Of a DNA stretch of 64,000 nt, positions 48,701 through 58,344 are shown one piece after another. This DNA is from Omphiscola glabra (Eukaryota; Mollusca; Gastropoda; Lymnaeidae), in contig OZ024807.1 of the NCBI GenBank assembly GCA_964017045.1, positions 8,289,481-8,353,480 on the forward strand. Reading direction: 5' to 3'. Every line of letters starts with the position of its first letter. Position 1 is the stretch's first letter. The notes below the pieces were generated by a model. The model worked only from the letters and a program-made list of their open reading frames with translations, searched no databases and was not told the origin of the DNA. The position numbers and the translations under genes were made by a program.

Positions 48701-51700
48701 GCAATATCATCACAAAATCATTCAATACATTATCTTACTAGTGAAAAATAAACATATAGTATCTATATAATGCATACACCTCAAAATCCTACATTGTACG
48801 CCAAAATCGTAAAAGAGTAAACAGGTCTGCCTTAACTAAGTGTGCTATAAAATCAATTGCAATGCCTTCTTCTTAAAAGCATGAGTAAATCGTTCCTGCT
48901 TATAAGTATGGCACAAATAAATTCTAAATTTTTTTTGATGTATGTAAACATTCAGTGCTACCTTGCCTGGCTGGCATTTATTCTTAAGAAGTATTTTTTT
49001 TTTAAATGCTTAAAACAAAATGCTACTATATTACATTAGTCTTTTTTTTTTTTTTTTTCTTCAAAATGTAAATATCTTCTTTTAATCTTGACCATTTTAT
49101 TTCAGCTGTCTCAAAGTACAAAGGTTAATACAACTATACTTTATTAGTAATTTTAATGGCTAATAAACGATATCATTAATTATAAAACTTGCATTTAGTC
49201 GAATTTTATTCAAGCTTAGGCTTTATAAGAGCATTATAATAAAAATTTACTTATGAAGAGCATTATAATAAAAATTTACTTATGAAGAGCATTATAATAA
49301 AAATTTACTTATGAAGAGCATTATAATAAAAATTTACTTATGAAGAGCATTATAATAAAAATTTACTTATGAAGAGCATTATAATAAAAATGTACTTATG
49401 AAGAGCATTATAATAAAAATGTACTTATGAAGAGCATTATAATAAAAATGTACTTATGAAGAGCATTATAATAAAAATGTACTTATGAAGAGCATTATAA
49501 TAAAAATTTACTTATGAAGAGCATTATAATAAAAATGTACTTATGAAGAGCATTATAATAAAAATTTACTTATGAAGAGCATTATAATAAAAATTTACTT
49601 ATGATACTTGTCTTAAGCTTGACCTCCATCTGTCAGCTTTTAGCCCAGTTTCTGCTTAGAGTTTAATATTTGCCAGGTCTTAAACACCCCTCCTCCACTC
49701 CCCACTTTTGTCCTGCATTCTCCTCTTCAATTAAATATATTTATGAAAATAACATAACATCATTGGACATCAGTTTCATTTCATGTGACGGTTAAAATAT
49801 TAAAACCCAAAGCATTATCCTACATGTGTCAATACTAAATGTAATGTCGGTTTCAAGTATTCAAAATTGTCACATCCTTGTTATTTTATTTTATTTAACT
49901 TTGAATACAAAACCATTTTTCTTCCTCTATCCCTTAAGAGTTCTAAGACCTTGGGAAGCTTGACTTGAGCTAAATTTATGAAATATTGTATTTTCTAATA
50001 TCTAAGTCATGAAAAACATTTAGATTTGTGGAACTCATTTTTTTTCTTCAAATTACAAATTTTTCTTTCCAATTTATAGACCGAAGACCAAAGTGGTGCA
50101 AATGTGGAGAAGAAGAAACCTCAAGCCCCCGACAGCACACCAACAAGTATGACTTAGACCTGGTTAACTGTCAACTGTAGCAAAAGAAGATGGGTCTGGG
50201 GTTGCATCACTTAAAATAATTTTTTTTTTTTCTTTAAATTATTTCAAGTTTTTAAATTGTAAGCATATTTTTTTTTGTGTGTGGTGTTGATTGGTAACCT
50301 GCCTTTATGTCAGGTGGAGAAAAAAGAACCCGTCAGGGCCATGACAGTGAAAAGCGACGTGGCCAATCGGATGGAAGCACACCAACAGTAAAAAAAAAGA
50401 AGACAAAAACCATGGACATAGACCTTCCAGACGCGCCAAGAGATGGTGCGTATTTTATGTTATATGTCAAAGTTGCCAGGTGTCAGAGTTAACATTTGGT
50501 CATGAGATTATGGGATCAGATATGTAGGCATACATGTTAAAACTACTAATAACACATGAGTTCAAGCAATTTTATTTCATTTGTTTAATACAAATTAAGA
50601 TGATATCCATTCCTGTCCTACAGGTGAAATGTTTTAAAACATATATTATCAACATTTAGGGCAAAAAGATGATACAAGTTAATTTTCAAACTTCAAAAGT
50701 ATTTTTTTTTTTGGTTCTCCAGAAATCCATCCCATTTTGAATGTTAAGAAGCCTCAAGAGAAAATTCATTCAAAAAAGTCCAGACCCCAAAAATCCAAAT
50801 CATCATCGAAACCAGAAAAGTCCAGGCATAAAGAACGTGGTAGCAGGGGAGATGACTCTGCCAATGAAAATGCTGGTAGGGTAAAATAATTTCAGTTTGT
50901 AACCAAGCCATTCGCATATAATATATCATGAGTGTATCATGACACATCTGTAACCAAGCCATTGGCGTGTAGTGTCTCATGGCCCATCTGTAACCAAGCA
51001 ATTGGCGGTTAGTGTATCATGACACATCTGTAACCACGCCATTGGTGTGTAGTGTATCATGACACATCTGACATGAAAAGATGTATAGAAGATGGGAGAA
51101 AGCAGGAATTTTTCCACTTCATAATTTTCAACCACCTGTAGTATGAATGCTCCAGTAATGATAAAAATCTGTCTTTATTCTCATTGCACAGAAGCATGTC
51201 AAACAGTGTACATCAGTGACTAACACAATTTTTGCCTTAGAAAATGAGGATTTTTATAGTTTTTTTATGTTTTCATGTCCCGTTAAATCAATTGCTTTGA
51301 AAATATTTTTCTGGACAGCAAGCAATGAATAATAAAACAAAGGTACACAGGCCTGTTATCATTCTCAAAATGTTTGCAAGAGGCCAAGTGTTTCTCAAGC
51401 TGTTTTCACAAGGTTGTTGTTTTATTTTTCAATCTAAATCTAAGATCAGTTTGTGAATACACTGCCTACAACGTTTAGAGCGCTTGCTATGTGCTAATGT
51501 GTCTAGGCGGTTTTATTCACTCAGGGGTACTGTATAATTTATTCCTATAAGCAGGGTCAACTTATTATTTTTATTTAGGTGGTGTAAAAATAGGTACTCC
51601 ACAAAACTTTTAGATCATCTAAAAAATAAATGTGCTGTGAGCTGAAAAGGGGTTGAAATAAAGTGTTGCAGACTTTGGCTCTGTTGTAAAGAAAGACCAG

Positions 51701-52012
51701 TTTGTGCTCTGTTGTAAAGAAAGACCAGTTTGTGCTCTGTTGTAAAGAAAGACCAGTTTGTGCTCTGTTGTATTAAGTTGTAAAGAAAGACCAGTTTTAG
51801 CTGTTGTAAAGAAAGACCAGTTTGTAATTTTCAATGCTATATAACTATACGTACAAAGTCAACCATCCCAGAATTTATTCCACACAAGAGGATTCTTGTG
51901 TAGGGTAAGTGATTAAATAACACTACCTTAACAGCTGCAGTGTTGATGTTAGAATGACTCTTCCGATGTTAATGGCAATCATCTCATTTTTATTCCAGGC
52001 TCTGTGTACTGA
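33798..52012 (+). CDS. RBBP5: RBBP5, WD40 subunit of COMPASS/MLL H3K4 methyltransferase (complete, 16 coding exons)
   Basis: Retinoblastoma-binding protein 5 is the nuclear scaffold that, with WDR5, ASH2L and DPY30, activates SET1/MLL enzymes. Coding exons: 33798-33816, 35330-35528, 36400-36540, 37255-37342, 37685-37756, 38253-38362, 39093-39212, 39815-39968, 40788-40859, 42186-42303, 42613-42679, 43844-43940, 50080-50146, 50314-50445, 50723-50875, 51999-52012. All junctions are GT-AG and in phase; they sum to 1,623 nt (540 aa; human is 538). The first exon encodes MNLELL, as in vertebrates. Residues about 15-325 form the WD40 propeller (e.g. [19 protein letters not shown]). Residues 344-357 ([14 protein letters not shown]) match the ASH2L-binding motif, and EVDVWTVEP matches the WDR5-binding motif, with Trp-Thr where human has Thr-Ser. 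The tail is Lys/Ser/Pro-rich and ends GSVY. A 3' splice-like TTTCAG seven bases before the ATG suggests an upstream 5'UTR exon. Introns carry many tandem arrays and MITEs. Identification is very secure; start and stop are chosen from frame continuity. Confidence 0.96.
34000..35320. other. RBBP5 intron 1, AT-rich, nothing recognised
   Basis: Lacks arrays and clear mobile elements apart from a possible MITE end (GTGACACCACTG at about 34,628). Confidence 0.6.
35665..35985 (+). mobile_element. Decayed LINE C-terminus (post-RNase H zinc-knuckle region) in RBBP5 intron 2
   Basis: The plus strand reads [21 protein letters not shown](stop)[16 protein letters not shown] and, after a frame change, [18 protein letters not shown]. 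The C-C-H-C spacing with HHLFHCP is typical of the end of I/R1-like elements. In-frame stops show it is dead. Confidence 0.6.
36622..37235. repeat. About 40-bp array, about 15 copies, ending at the RBBP5 exon 4 acceptor
   Basis: The unit is CCATAAACTTTATTACATCA plus CTTTGACCCGTCATATCCCC. The last copy ends about 20 bp before the exon 4 acceptor (AG at 37253-37254). Confidence 0.95.
38727..38847. mobile_element. Short hAT-type MITE (121 bp) in RBBP5 intron 6
   Basis: The termini CAGGCATGTTCAACC and TTTCGGACACTCCTG are imperfect inverted repeats. The flanks GTATAAAT and GTCTAAAT differ at one position of eight. Confidence 0.55.
38935..39078. repeat. 20-bp array, about 7 copies, ending at the RBBP5 exon 7 acceptor
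   Basis: The unit AACCCTGTTATCTTTTGATG ends about 14 bp before the acceptor (AG at 39091-39092). Confidence 0.94.
39300..39655 (-). mobile_element. LINE 3' end in RBBP5 intron 7
   Basis: The minus strand reads [20 protein letters not shown] and KTQLF, with the same UTR blocks as the 11.8-kb copy (CATCGTTTATCGGTCAGAGG and CTAGGGCTGGGCTCACC on the plus strand). It is in antisense orientation within RBBP5. Confidence 0.65.
40852..41586. repeat. About 41-bp array, about 17 copies, containing the RBBP5 exon 9 donor
   Basis: The unit ATCAAGTGGTAAATTTAATA plus CTCTCTACTCATCTGATTTAG starts in exon 9: the last 8 exon bases (ATCAAGTG) and the donor GTAAATT form the first unit. Later units repeat ATCA(A)GTG|GTAAAT. 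Confidence 0.95.
41737..41934 (-). mobile_element. SPIN-like hAT element (198 bp) in RBBP5 intron 9
   Basis: This is the same family in the opposite orientation to the 56.8-kb copy. It begins CAGTGGTTCTTAACC with GTGGGTCGTGACCCC and ends GGTTGAGGACCGCTG. A perfect 8-bp duplication, CTTTAGCA, flanks it. Confidence 0.88.
42716..42957. repeat. About 57-bp array, 4 copies, just after the RBBP5 exon 11 donor
   Basis: The unit contains CAGGGTTTGTTTGGGTGAGA and CAGTGGTCCTCAGTCGG. It starts about 36 bp downstream of the donor at 42680. Confidence 0.9.
44115..44272 (+). mobile_element. MITE with CAGACCTGTTTAC ends (copy 1) in RBBP5 intron 12
   Basis: The ends CAGACCTGTTTACCCTC and AGAGTAAACAGGTCTG are inverted repeats. 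The interior matches the copy at 48.7 kb (AAAATCATTACAAAAT, AAAATAAACATA, ACATTGTATGCCAAAATC). Confidence 0.65.
44288..44666. mobile_element. Probable hAT-type MITE (379 bp) in RBBP5 intron 12
   Basis: It starts CAGGGCTGGGCAAACC and ends GGTTTGCAACCCCTG. The flanks GACTAGAA and GTCTAGAG match at six of eight positions around a CTAG core. It lies 15 bp from another MITE that ends at 44272. Confidence 0.5.
45884..45919 (+). other. RBBP5: Candidate RBBP5 alternative microexon (15 or 36 nt) in intron 12
   Basis: A strong pyrimidine tract ends in GAGCAG and is followed by AAAAGATCTTCACAG and GTTTCT; 21 nt later comes CCG|GTAAAA. Either donor yields a cassette divisible by three (15 nt KRSSQ, or 36 nt [12 protein letters not shown]). 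Exons 12 and 13 meet in phase 0, so both would keep frame. KRSSQ resembles the EKKRQSS stretch of the vertebrate protein. No transcript evidence is available. Confidence 0.35.
46225..46345. repeat. About 58-bp direct duplication in RBBP5 intron 12
   Basis: Two adjacent copies of AAATAAAAGGTCTTCAA, CTAACTAGACAAATAC and TTTGGGATTACA with few differences. Confidence 0.85.
47170..47247. repeat. 16-bp array, 5 copies
   Basis: The unit TTAGTCACTATAATTC is repeated with a diverged last copy. It lies in RBBP5 intron 12. Confidence 0.9.
48289..48612. repeat. 162-bp tandem duplication in RBBP5 intron 12
   Basis: Two copies start at 48289 and 48451. Each carries a T-rich tract, CTAAAG and GAAGACCTGTTTGCCTTC followed by TAG, an acceptor-like signal with a very short frame. 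Confidence 0.9.
48668..48829 (+). mobile_element. MITE with CAGACCTGTTTAC ends (copy 2) in RBBP5 intron 12
   Basis: Same family as the 44.1-kb copy. It is flanked by CCTTAAC on both sides, a 7-bp direct duplication that supports transposition. Family assignment is open. Confidence 0.68.
49228..49603. repeat. 29-bp array, about 13 copies, each with AATAAA
   Basis: The unit is GAGCATTATAATAAAAATTT plus ACTTATGAA, with a T/G variant in some copies. It lies in RBBP5 intron 12, about 480 bp before exon 13. Confidence 0.95.
50895..51072. repeat. About 40-bp array, 4 copies, just after the RBBP5 exon 15 donor
   Basis: The unit has CTGTAACCAAGCCATTGGCG and TAGTGTATCATGACACAT. It begins about 20 bp downstream of the donor at 50876. 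Confidence 0.88.
51675..51832. repeat. 28-bp array, about 5 copies, in RBBP5 intron 15
   Basis: The unit is CTCTGTTGTAAAGAAAGACC plus AGTTTGTG, with one copy carrying an insertion. Confidence 0.9.
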
Positions 52013-52172
52013 CCAACTTGCAGAATTGTTAGGCCTATGTCACATGTGTAGAAAGCAACACTTGAAACTAGATCAATTTCCCAATCTCTGTGTACTGACC
52101 AACTTGCAGAGTTGTTAGGCCTATGTCACATGTGAAGAAAGCAACACTTGAAACTAGATCAGTATACCAATC
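52001..52172. repeat. 86-bp direct duplication covering the RBBP5 stop codon
   Basis: TCTGTGTACTGACCAACTTG occurs at 52001 and 52087. The duplicated block includes GTTAGGCCTATGTCACATGT and GCAACACTTGAAACTAGATC. Confidence 0.9.
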
Positions 52173-52880
52173 TCAAAGGAAAGAACTAGCCTTTTGAAAA
52201 ATGAAACTGAAAAAAGTTGACTATGGTGAAGGATTTTAAAATCTTAAACTTGTCTTTATCTCTCTAGCTTTAGGTTTTTCAGACTCTTACACTTCATAGG
52301 TGACTATAATAAGTTATGCCCAGCATTTGTACTGTATGATTGATAAGAGCATTGCTTTATATTGTATGATACTCTTTTTAAGTGTCATTACTAATTTGTG
52401 TTGTCCATGTCCGCCAGCACTTGATAGGCTTCTTGCCACAAATGTTATTATTCTCAGTTCATACAATGGTATCCACCATCATTTTTGTTTCTCTTCATTA
52501 ATACAATGCCACCCTATCTCTTGTTCCCCTCTCTCGCTCTCTCCACACTATGGCAATTCTTCACTTAAAATTACAATTGAAATGGACAAGCTGACAAACT
52601 CAACAGTTTAGATTGGTGTATATAATCATTTGTAATTTTTATGTTTTGTTTCTTACCTTGTACACAAATTTTGCTGTGTATTGTTATCGTCTGGTAATGA
52701 CACTTTTCTACAAAATTTGAAATACTGGCAAAGAAGTGTTTATTTCCTGTTCTGTATTACTTATAATTATAATAGCCTATGAACTTTAGGCTGCAGTGCT
52801 GCCTAGGAAATAATTAAATGAAATTTTAGTTTAAAAAATGTAAAAAAAAAAATTTAATAAAAAAAGACAACCTTATAAAA
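52013..52880 (+). other. RBBP5: RBBP5 3'UTR with poly(A) signal at 52856
   Basis: After the TGA at 52010-52012 the sequence has no coding potential and ends in an A-rich stretch with AATAAA at 52856-52861. An 86-bp duplication (second copy from about 52,087) repeats the last codons and the stop within the UTR. The downstream limit is estimated from the hexamer. Confidence 0.55.
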
Positions 52881-53856
52881 ATGTGTAATGTTATTTATTT
52901 AAACTTTCTCTCTTATAAATAAGTAAGTCATCTTTCTTACATCTGGCTACCGTGGTTAACAAAAATCTGATAAAATTCGCACATGACACAGAGAATACAA
53001 CTGCATATAATATATGATCCCAGTTTACAAAAACATGTTTTATACAAAGACACAATACATGTGATGACAAAATGCCCCATTATCAAAGCACACACAAAAC
53101 TCGGTATTGGTATTCCAAATGAAGTGCACTTCACCACGATGAGAATGGACTACTTTTTATTGGGATTATAAATGTTGCATTTTAAAAAAAAAAAAAAAAG
53201 AATCAACAGTCCCTTGTACTTGTACCTAGTTAGGGATTTAGGCCTGTCATAAAAAAATGCAATTAAAACGTCTCATTTGTGATCAGATTGAGAAATGTTT
53301 TCCACCTTCTTCATCAATTAATTCTGAAACATTAATCTATTTTATCAAAGTACTTCAAAGTCACAATTTTAAAAAAACATATTGGAAGTTGTAGTGTTAC
53401 AGTAGTATACTTTATATTTTTCAACTTTGAACTAAGCACTGAAACACAAATCATTTTAATTAATTTTTTTCTGTCAACACTTTATGTTTACGCATGGTAC
53501 CATGGGTATTCAAAAGGAATTATCTAGAGGGAAATTGGTAGTATTATAAGTGTAAAAAGAACGTTTACCATAGCTCATTTCTGCTTGCTTACTCTCATGA
53601 AAATGGAAATTCTATGGCAGACTTGGTAACTTTTAAAAATGGTGAGACTTCTTTATACAGCTAGTTTATGGCCAGAGCAAAAAGGAAAATGTTTAATGGT
53701 CTTAAACGAGAGTCCCTAAAGACATTAAATATGACAGCTTTCAAAGGGTAAAAAATTTTTTTTATATTCATAACTCTTATCAAATTTTTCTCTCCTTAAA
53801 GAACACTGTTTAAAGATATTTAAATTTAAATAGCTTGTTAATCAATGTAACATATC
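52880..53856 (-). other. TMEM147: TMEM147 3'UTR with poly(A) signal at 52899-52894
   Basis: Downstream of the TAA, reading the minus strand, there is no coding sequence. A minus-strand AATAAA lies at 52899-52894, about 35 bp from the RBBP5 hexamer on the other strand, so the two transcripts should end within a few tens of bases of each other or overlap. Another minus-strand AATAAA lies near 53,155 and could give a shorter UTR. Confidence 0.45.
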
Positions 53857-56800
53857 TTAATAGTAAGAGTTGCTCCCCTGGGAAGGGATGCTCAAGTACA
53901 TCTGAAGGGAAATAAGAGCCACCACTGATGTGAAGCCTGCCTTGGCCAGCAGCAGCATCCAGGATCCCAGACCAACAGCCTGCATCAATATTCTGGAGAC
54001 AAAAGTAAAGACATTTTTAGTAGTGTAACTAACTACCTGCTACCAGAAAAAAGAATCAAGTCAGTCAAAGTGAAGATTGCTTCATCAACCACTGACACAA
54101 TGAAAGTCTGAGATGAAGAAACAACTCACTCAACAATCAGCGGTCTGTAACAGGCCAATCCAAGGAGAGTTACCACAATAGGCAAAGAGGATTTTTGCAG
54201 ATCACTTCGACTGTATAACCAAACCAGCATTGCAACACTGATATGATGGATCTGAAAAAAAAACGAAAAATACCACAATGCAGTTAACAGAGTAAATGAA
54301 AGCATAATTAAAAATATCAAATGAACATATAATCCATGACTACTTAACAAATATACATTAAAAAATTTGATTTGAAACATTTCCAAATTTTGAATATTTT
54401 AAAAACAACTGCCTCTAAATTTCAACTTTTTTCTCTTTAACCTCACTCAGTTATTAAGATCTCAAACTTCTAGCCTCAGTGCAAGTAGGTGCTGAATAGT
54501 TTCTTCTTTAAAATCAATATAGTTTAAATATGGTTAAAAAGTTTCTTAGACACTAATATGTGCCACTTACCAAACTGATGTTGGAGTCAAAACTCATCTG
54601 AATATACCTCCAGTCAAACTCAACACCTCGAGCTCCCATCCAAAGGGGTAGAAATCTGTCATGTTACAGAAACATATTTTTTTAAAATTAACCACAATAG
54701 AAATCTACTACTAAGTCAAAGTGTGTAAAGAGTTTATGGTACATTAAGCAGTGATGGGGCTACCTAGTAACAATCACAATCAGTGATGAGGCTACCTAGT
54801 AACAATCACAAGCAGTGATGAGGCTACCTAGTAACAATCACAAGCAGTGATGAGGCTACCTAGTAACAATCACAAGCAGTGATGAGCCTACCTAGTAACA
54901 ATCACAAGCAGTGATGAGGCTACCTAGTAACAATCACAAGCAGTGATGAGCCCACCTAGTAACAATCACAAGCAGTGATGAGGCTACCTAGTAACAATCA
55001 CAAGCGGTGATGAGCCCACCTAGTAACAATCACAAGCAGTGATGAGGCTACCTAGTAACAATCACAAGCAGTGATGAGCCCACCTAGTAACAATCACAAG
55101 CAGTGATGAGCCTACCTAGTAACAATCACAAGCAATGATGTGCCTACCTAGTAACAATCAGCTCAGCAGTTGCCCAGCCCATGCCAGCTATCATAAATTT
55201 CAACTGGCCTTTTCCAGCAAATTTTGACATGACAATATGAAGACCAACAAGGTCTGCTATGTCTACTGTTGACTTGAGGAACTCCTGGAAACAGCATTTT
55301 ATGAATGAAATGGAAAAAAAAAAATATATATGTAAACTTTAAAAGGATAGTTGACAATTAAACCCGTTAGTTTATAAAATGACATTTTCCTTTTTTTGTT
55401 CCTTTCAATTCCTTGAAGTTGATAAAAAAGCAAACAAAAGAGGTGAATCCATTTTTTTTTTTTTTTGCCTTTACTTCATGCTTTCAACTAATCTGACTTT
55501 TCATAGTTGTCGAGTATCCTGAGATCTCATACCATGACTGCAACTGAACCAATTGAAAGCCATTTTAACTTGTAAAAGTGATATTGCTTTGTGGGTAAAA
55601 TAGCAAAATTTTCTTAACAGTTTGAAACAAAACAGTCAAGAGTTGATCTAGACTTGTTTAATTTCAAGGATTTAAAAATTACAACTAAGCTAGTTAATGA
55701 TATCCCCTTGAATTAATTAGGATATCTTAAAATGAACTTTATGAAGTAACCCTCAACCATTTACTTTTTTACATTTACATACCTCATGCCTAGCAAGTTC
55801 ATAAACTTTCAAATCTACAAAGGTCAAAATTACTGCTATCTTACAGATTTTTACCGCCAAAATGTTAACCGTTAATCTTCTTAGTCTCTGGAAGCCTATT
55901 TATAGGGTATTTAATTTAAAATTGGAAGAATTCTGTTCTGCACCCACCCCTGTGATATCAAGTCCACCTGTAGCAGTTTCTGTAGATGGGAAAAATGTGG
56001 CAAGTAGCAACATCTTACACAGCTGGGTAAACAAGTATGCCCCACCGGCCTGGACACATTTCCAGAATGCACTGTATTCTGCTCTGTGAATAAAAAATAT
56101 AATAATATTAATAATGAAGTGACTGAGCCTAATAAAATTTTACGGGGAAAATTTTAATGGTACAGGGTAACTGACTATTCGATCTAGGTATTTTCAAATA
56201 TTTCATAGATAAAAATAATAGACCAAGATATAGGAATCAAACCCTCTTTTAAAATTTTGGTAACAGCTTCAATTCGAGTTCAGTTCGGTAAAGCTTGGGT
56301 TTGGCAACCATTGAAGTTCGAAAGGTTTGTTCGGTTTATACTCAGTGACATTGAAGTTTGAGCTTGGTGGTCAACAGGGTTCAGTTCAGTCATCAGCAGG
56401 GCTCTAGCTCGATGTGTTCAGTTCGGCTTTGATTCCCATCTCTAACCATCGGTAAGGTAACTCTAAATGCTTGTGCTGCTATTAGCCAAGTAACTTTCCA
56501 TTTTTTTAAAATATATATTTTTGCAATTTACTGGTATGCCTAATTATCTTTGGGTTGGGTCAGATATGTAGATAAGATGCCTTTATTTATTGGATGATAG
56601 GAGGCCTTATCAGAGGTGAACACAGATATAAGGAGTGAAAAGAGGACGACCTCCCCAGGCATTAATTTTGGGGCTTAAATATATTGTTATAGATTCTGTG
56701 AATTGTGTGTGCTGGAACTGGAGGGTGGGGGGAGCATATTTTGTCTTCAAAAGTTTGCCACGGGTGGCCTTGAGTCAAGGTATGCCACTAGACCAGTGGT

Positions 56801-57962
56801 TCTCAACCTTTCTAATGCCACGACCCTTTAATACAGTTCCTCATGTCGTGGCGACCCCCAATCACAAAATTATTTTCATTGCTACTTCATAACTGTAGTG
56901 TATGTGTCTTTTCCGATGGTCTTAGGCAACCCCTGGGAAAGGGTCGTGCGACCCCCAAAGGGGTCGCGACCCACAGGTTGAGAACCGCTACACTAGAATT
57001 ATCACTAAACCCAAGTTAATGAGATAATTAATTAAAATAATTTAAAACTAATGTAAAAAGAGTATGTGAATTTATTTTAAAATGTGTTGTTACACGGGCA
57101 TGCTCTCTCAAGACTTAACGCTCTACACCACTGTTTCTCAAATGTGGTCCGCGGAAGGGTGCTGGTCAGCAAGCCTCATTTTGCCGTTTGGCACAACATG
57201 AATATTTATGGTTAAATTAAAATAAAACGTAATTAATAAATCTGGTACAAGTCCTTGATGCAATTTCAAAACTTTGTTAACTTTAAGTTTACTGGACTGT
57301 AGTTTTGTGCAATCAGCAATACTTTGGCCTTGGCTCAGGTACAGTAAGCTAAAAGTCTAAGTCACTAAATTATAGGCCTATTGCCAAAAATTGCTGCAGA
57401 AATGGCTTGCTAAAATTGTTATTGAAGGGGAGAAAAATTAGTAAATTACTTGTACAATTGTCGTACTGAATCATACAGCTAATACTAGTAATACCCACTA
57501 ATAGTAAATAGGTAGAAATGTTAAATTATATTAATATAGGATGTATATAATATGATTAAGTATGATTAGTATGAAATGAAATTCATTTTAATAATTGAAT
57601 AGGACATAATGCCATGTTTAACATTGTTTCAACTTAGTAAAAAAAAAGTTTTAATGTAAATGTAAGTCATAAAAAGTAAAGTTTAGTAAGTAACGTAAGC
57701 CTATGACTAGCCTAGTAAGTAAATAATTAGTTAAAAACTCAACAACTGTGTGGTAAGACCGTAAGACTAATTTTCGTAAGACTTGCGCAACTGGAGGCCC
57801 GGTCTAATACAGATTAAGCCTATACTATAAATTATCCTACGGTTTTATGGAAAGATTTTAAAATAATATATAACAAGTGACTTACAATCCTGAACATTTG
57901 TAAACTATAACATAAGGCACATAAGCGAGAGCGACGCAATTGCCAAAATGAAAAAACGTCAT
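53857..57962 (-). CDS. TMEM147: TMEM147, ER multipass-translocon (BOS complex) membrane protein (complete, 6 coding exons)
   Basis: TMEM147 is a polytopic ER membrane protein that works with Nicalin and NOMO in the BOS complex of the multipass translocon. Minus-strand coding exons in order: 57962-57886, 56083-55948, 55284-55148, 54655-54571, 54251-54130, 53992-53857. All have GT-AG boundaries and consistent phases; the total is 693 nt (230 aa; human is 224). The start [17 protein letters not shown] closely follows the human N-terminus. Family blocks follow in order: [66 protein letters not shown] and FDSNISL. Hydrophobic segments match a seven-pass protein. The C-terminus ends SQGSNSYY before TAA. 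It is head to head with CFAP126 and tail to tail with RBBP5. Intron 1 holds a SPIN-like element. Intron 3 starts directly with a tandem array that repeats the exon 3 donor site. Confidence 0.95.
54745..55165. repeat. 32-bp array, about 13 copies, containing the TMEM147 exon 3 donor
   Basis: The unit on the plus strand is AGCAGTGATGAGGCTACCTA plus GTAACAATCACA. On the minus strand it carries TGATTGTTACTAG|GTAG. The first unit is the true exon 3 end and donor at 55,148-55,147. Confidence 0.95.
56794..56990 (+). mobile_element. SPIN-like non-autonomous hAT element (197 bp) in TMEM147 intron 1
   Basis: It begins CAGTGGTTCTCAACC and ends GGTTGAGAACCGCT(A), with the interior GACCCTTTAATACAGTTCCT and CATAACTGTAG. 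This is the layout I recognise for SPIN (Space Invader) hAT elements. The flanks are CACTAGAC and CACTAGAA, an 8-bp target-site duplication with one mismatch and the CTAG core typical of hAT. Confidence 0.88.
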
Positions 57963-58344
57963 TTTTTTTTCAATGTTAGGTACAATTTTAACTCTTTACA
58001 GAGTTATCGATCGTTTGAAAGACGGAAATCAAATCAAGTTGTATATCCAGGAGCAAAAATATTAAGTAATGCTATAGAAATTATTAATTAATATTAAAAT
58101 ACAAATATATTATTTTTTTATTACATAATTAGGACACAAACTTATTCTTCTCATATATTAATTAAAGATAATTTATTTAATACAAAAGTATACTGTGACA
58201 TAAATATTTGCTGCGCATCAAATTTTCTTAGCAACAGTAAAACTTTCACTACCTACTGAAAGCATTGGTTAGCAACGGCTTCGGTGAGAGATTTATCTCC
58301 TCGTCCTCGGCAGCATAGTTGAGGATTTTTTTAACTCACTTAAA
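57963..58344. promoter_or_regulatory. Putative bidirectional promoter between TMEM147 and CFAP126
   Basis: Only 382 bp separate the divergent start codons, so both 5'UTRs and both core promoters must fit here unless non-coding first exons lie elsewhere. The interval is AT-rich, contains the palindromic ATCGATCG near 58,007, and has no obvious TATA box in a fixed place or CpG cluster. A shared promoter for a housekeeping ER gene and a ciliary gene is inferred from spacing only. Confidence 0.5.
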
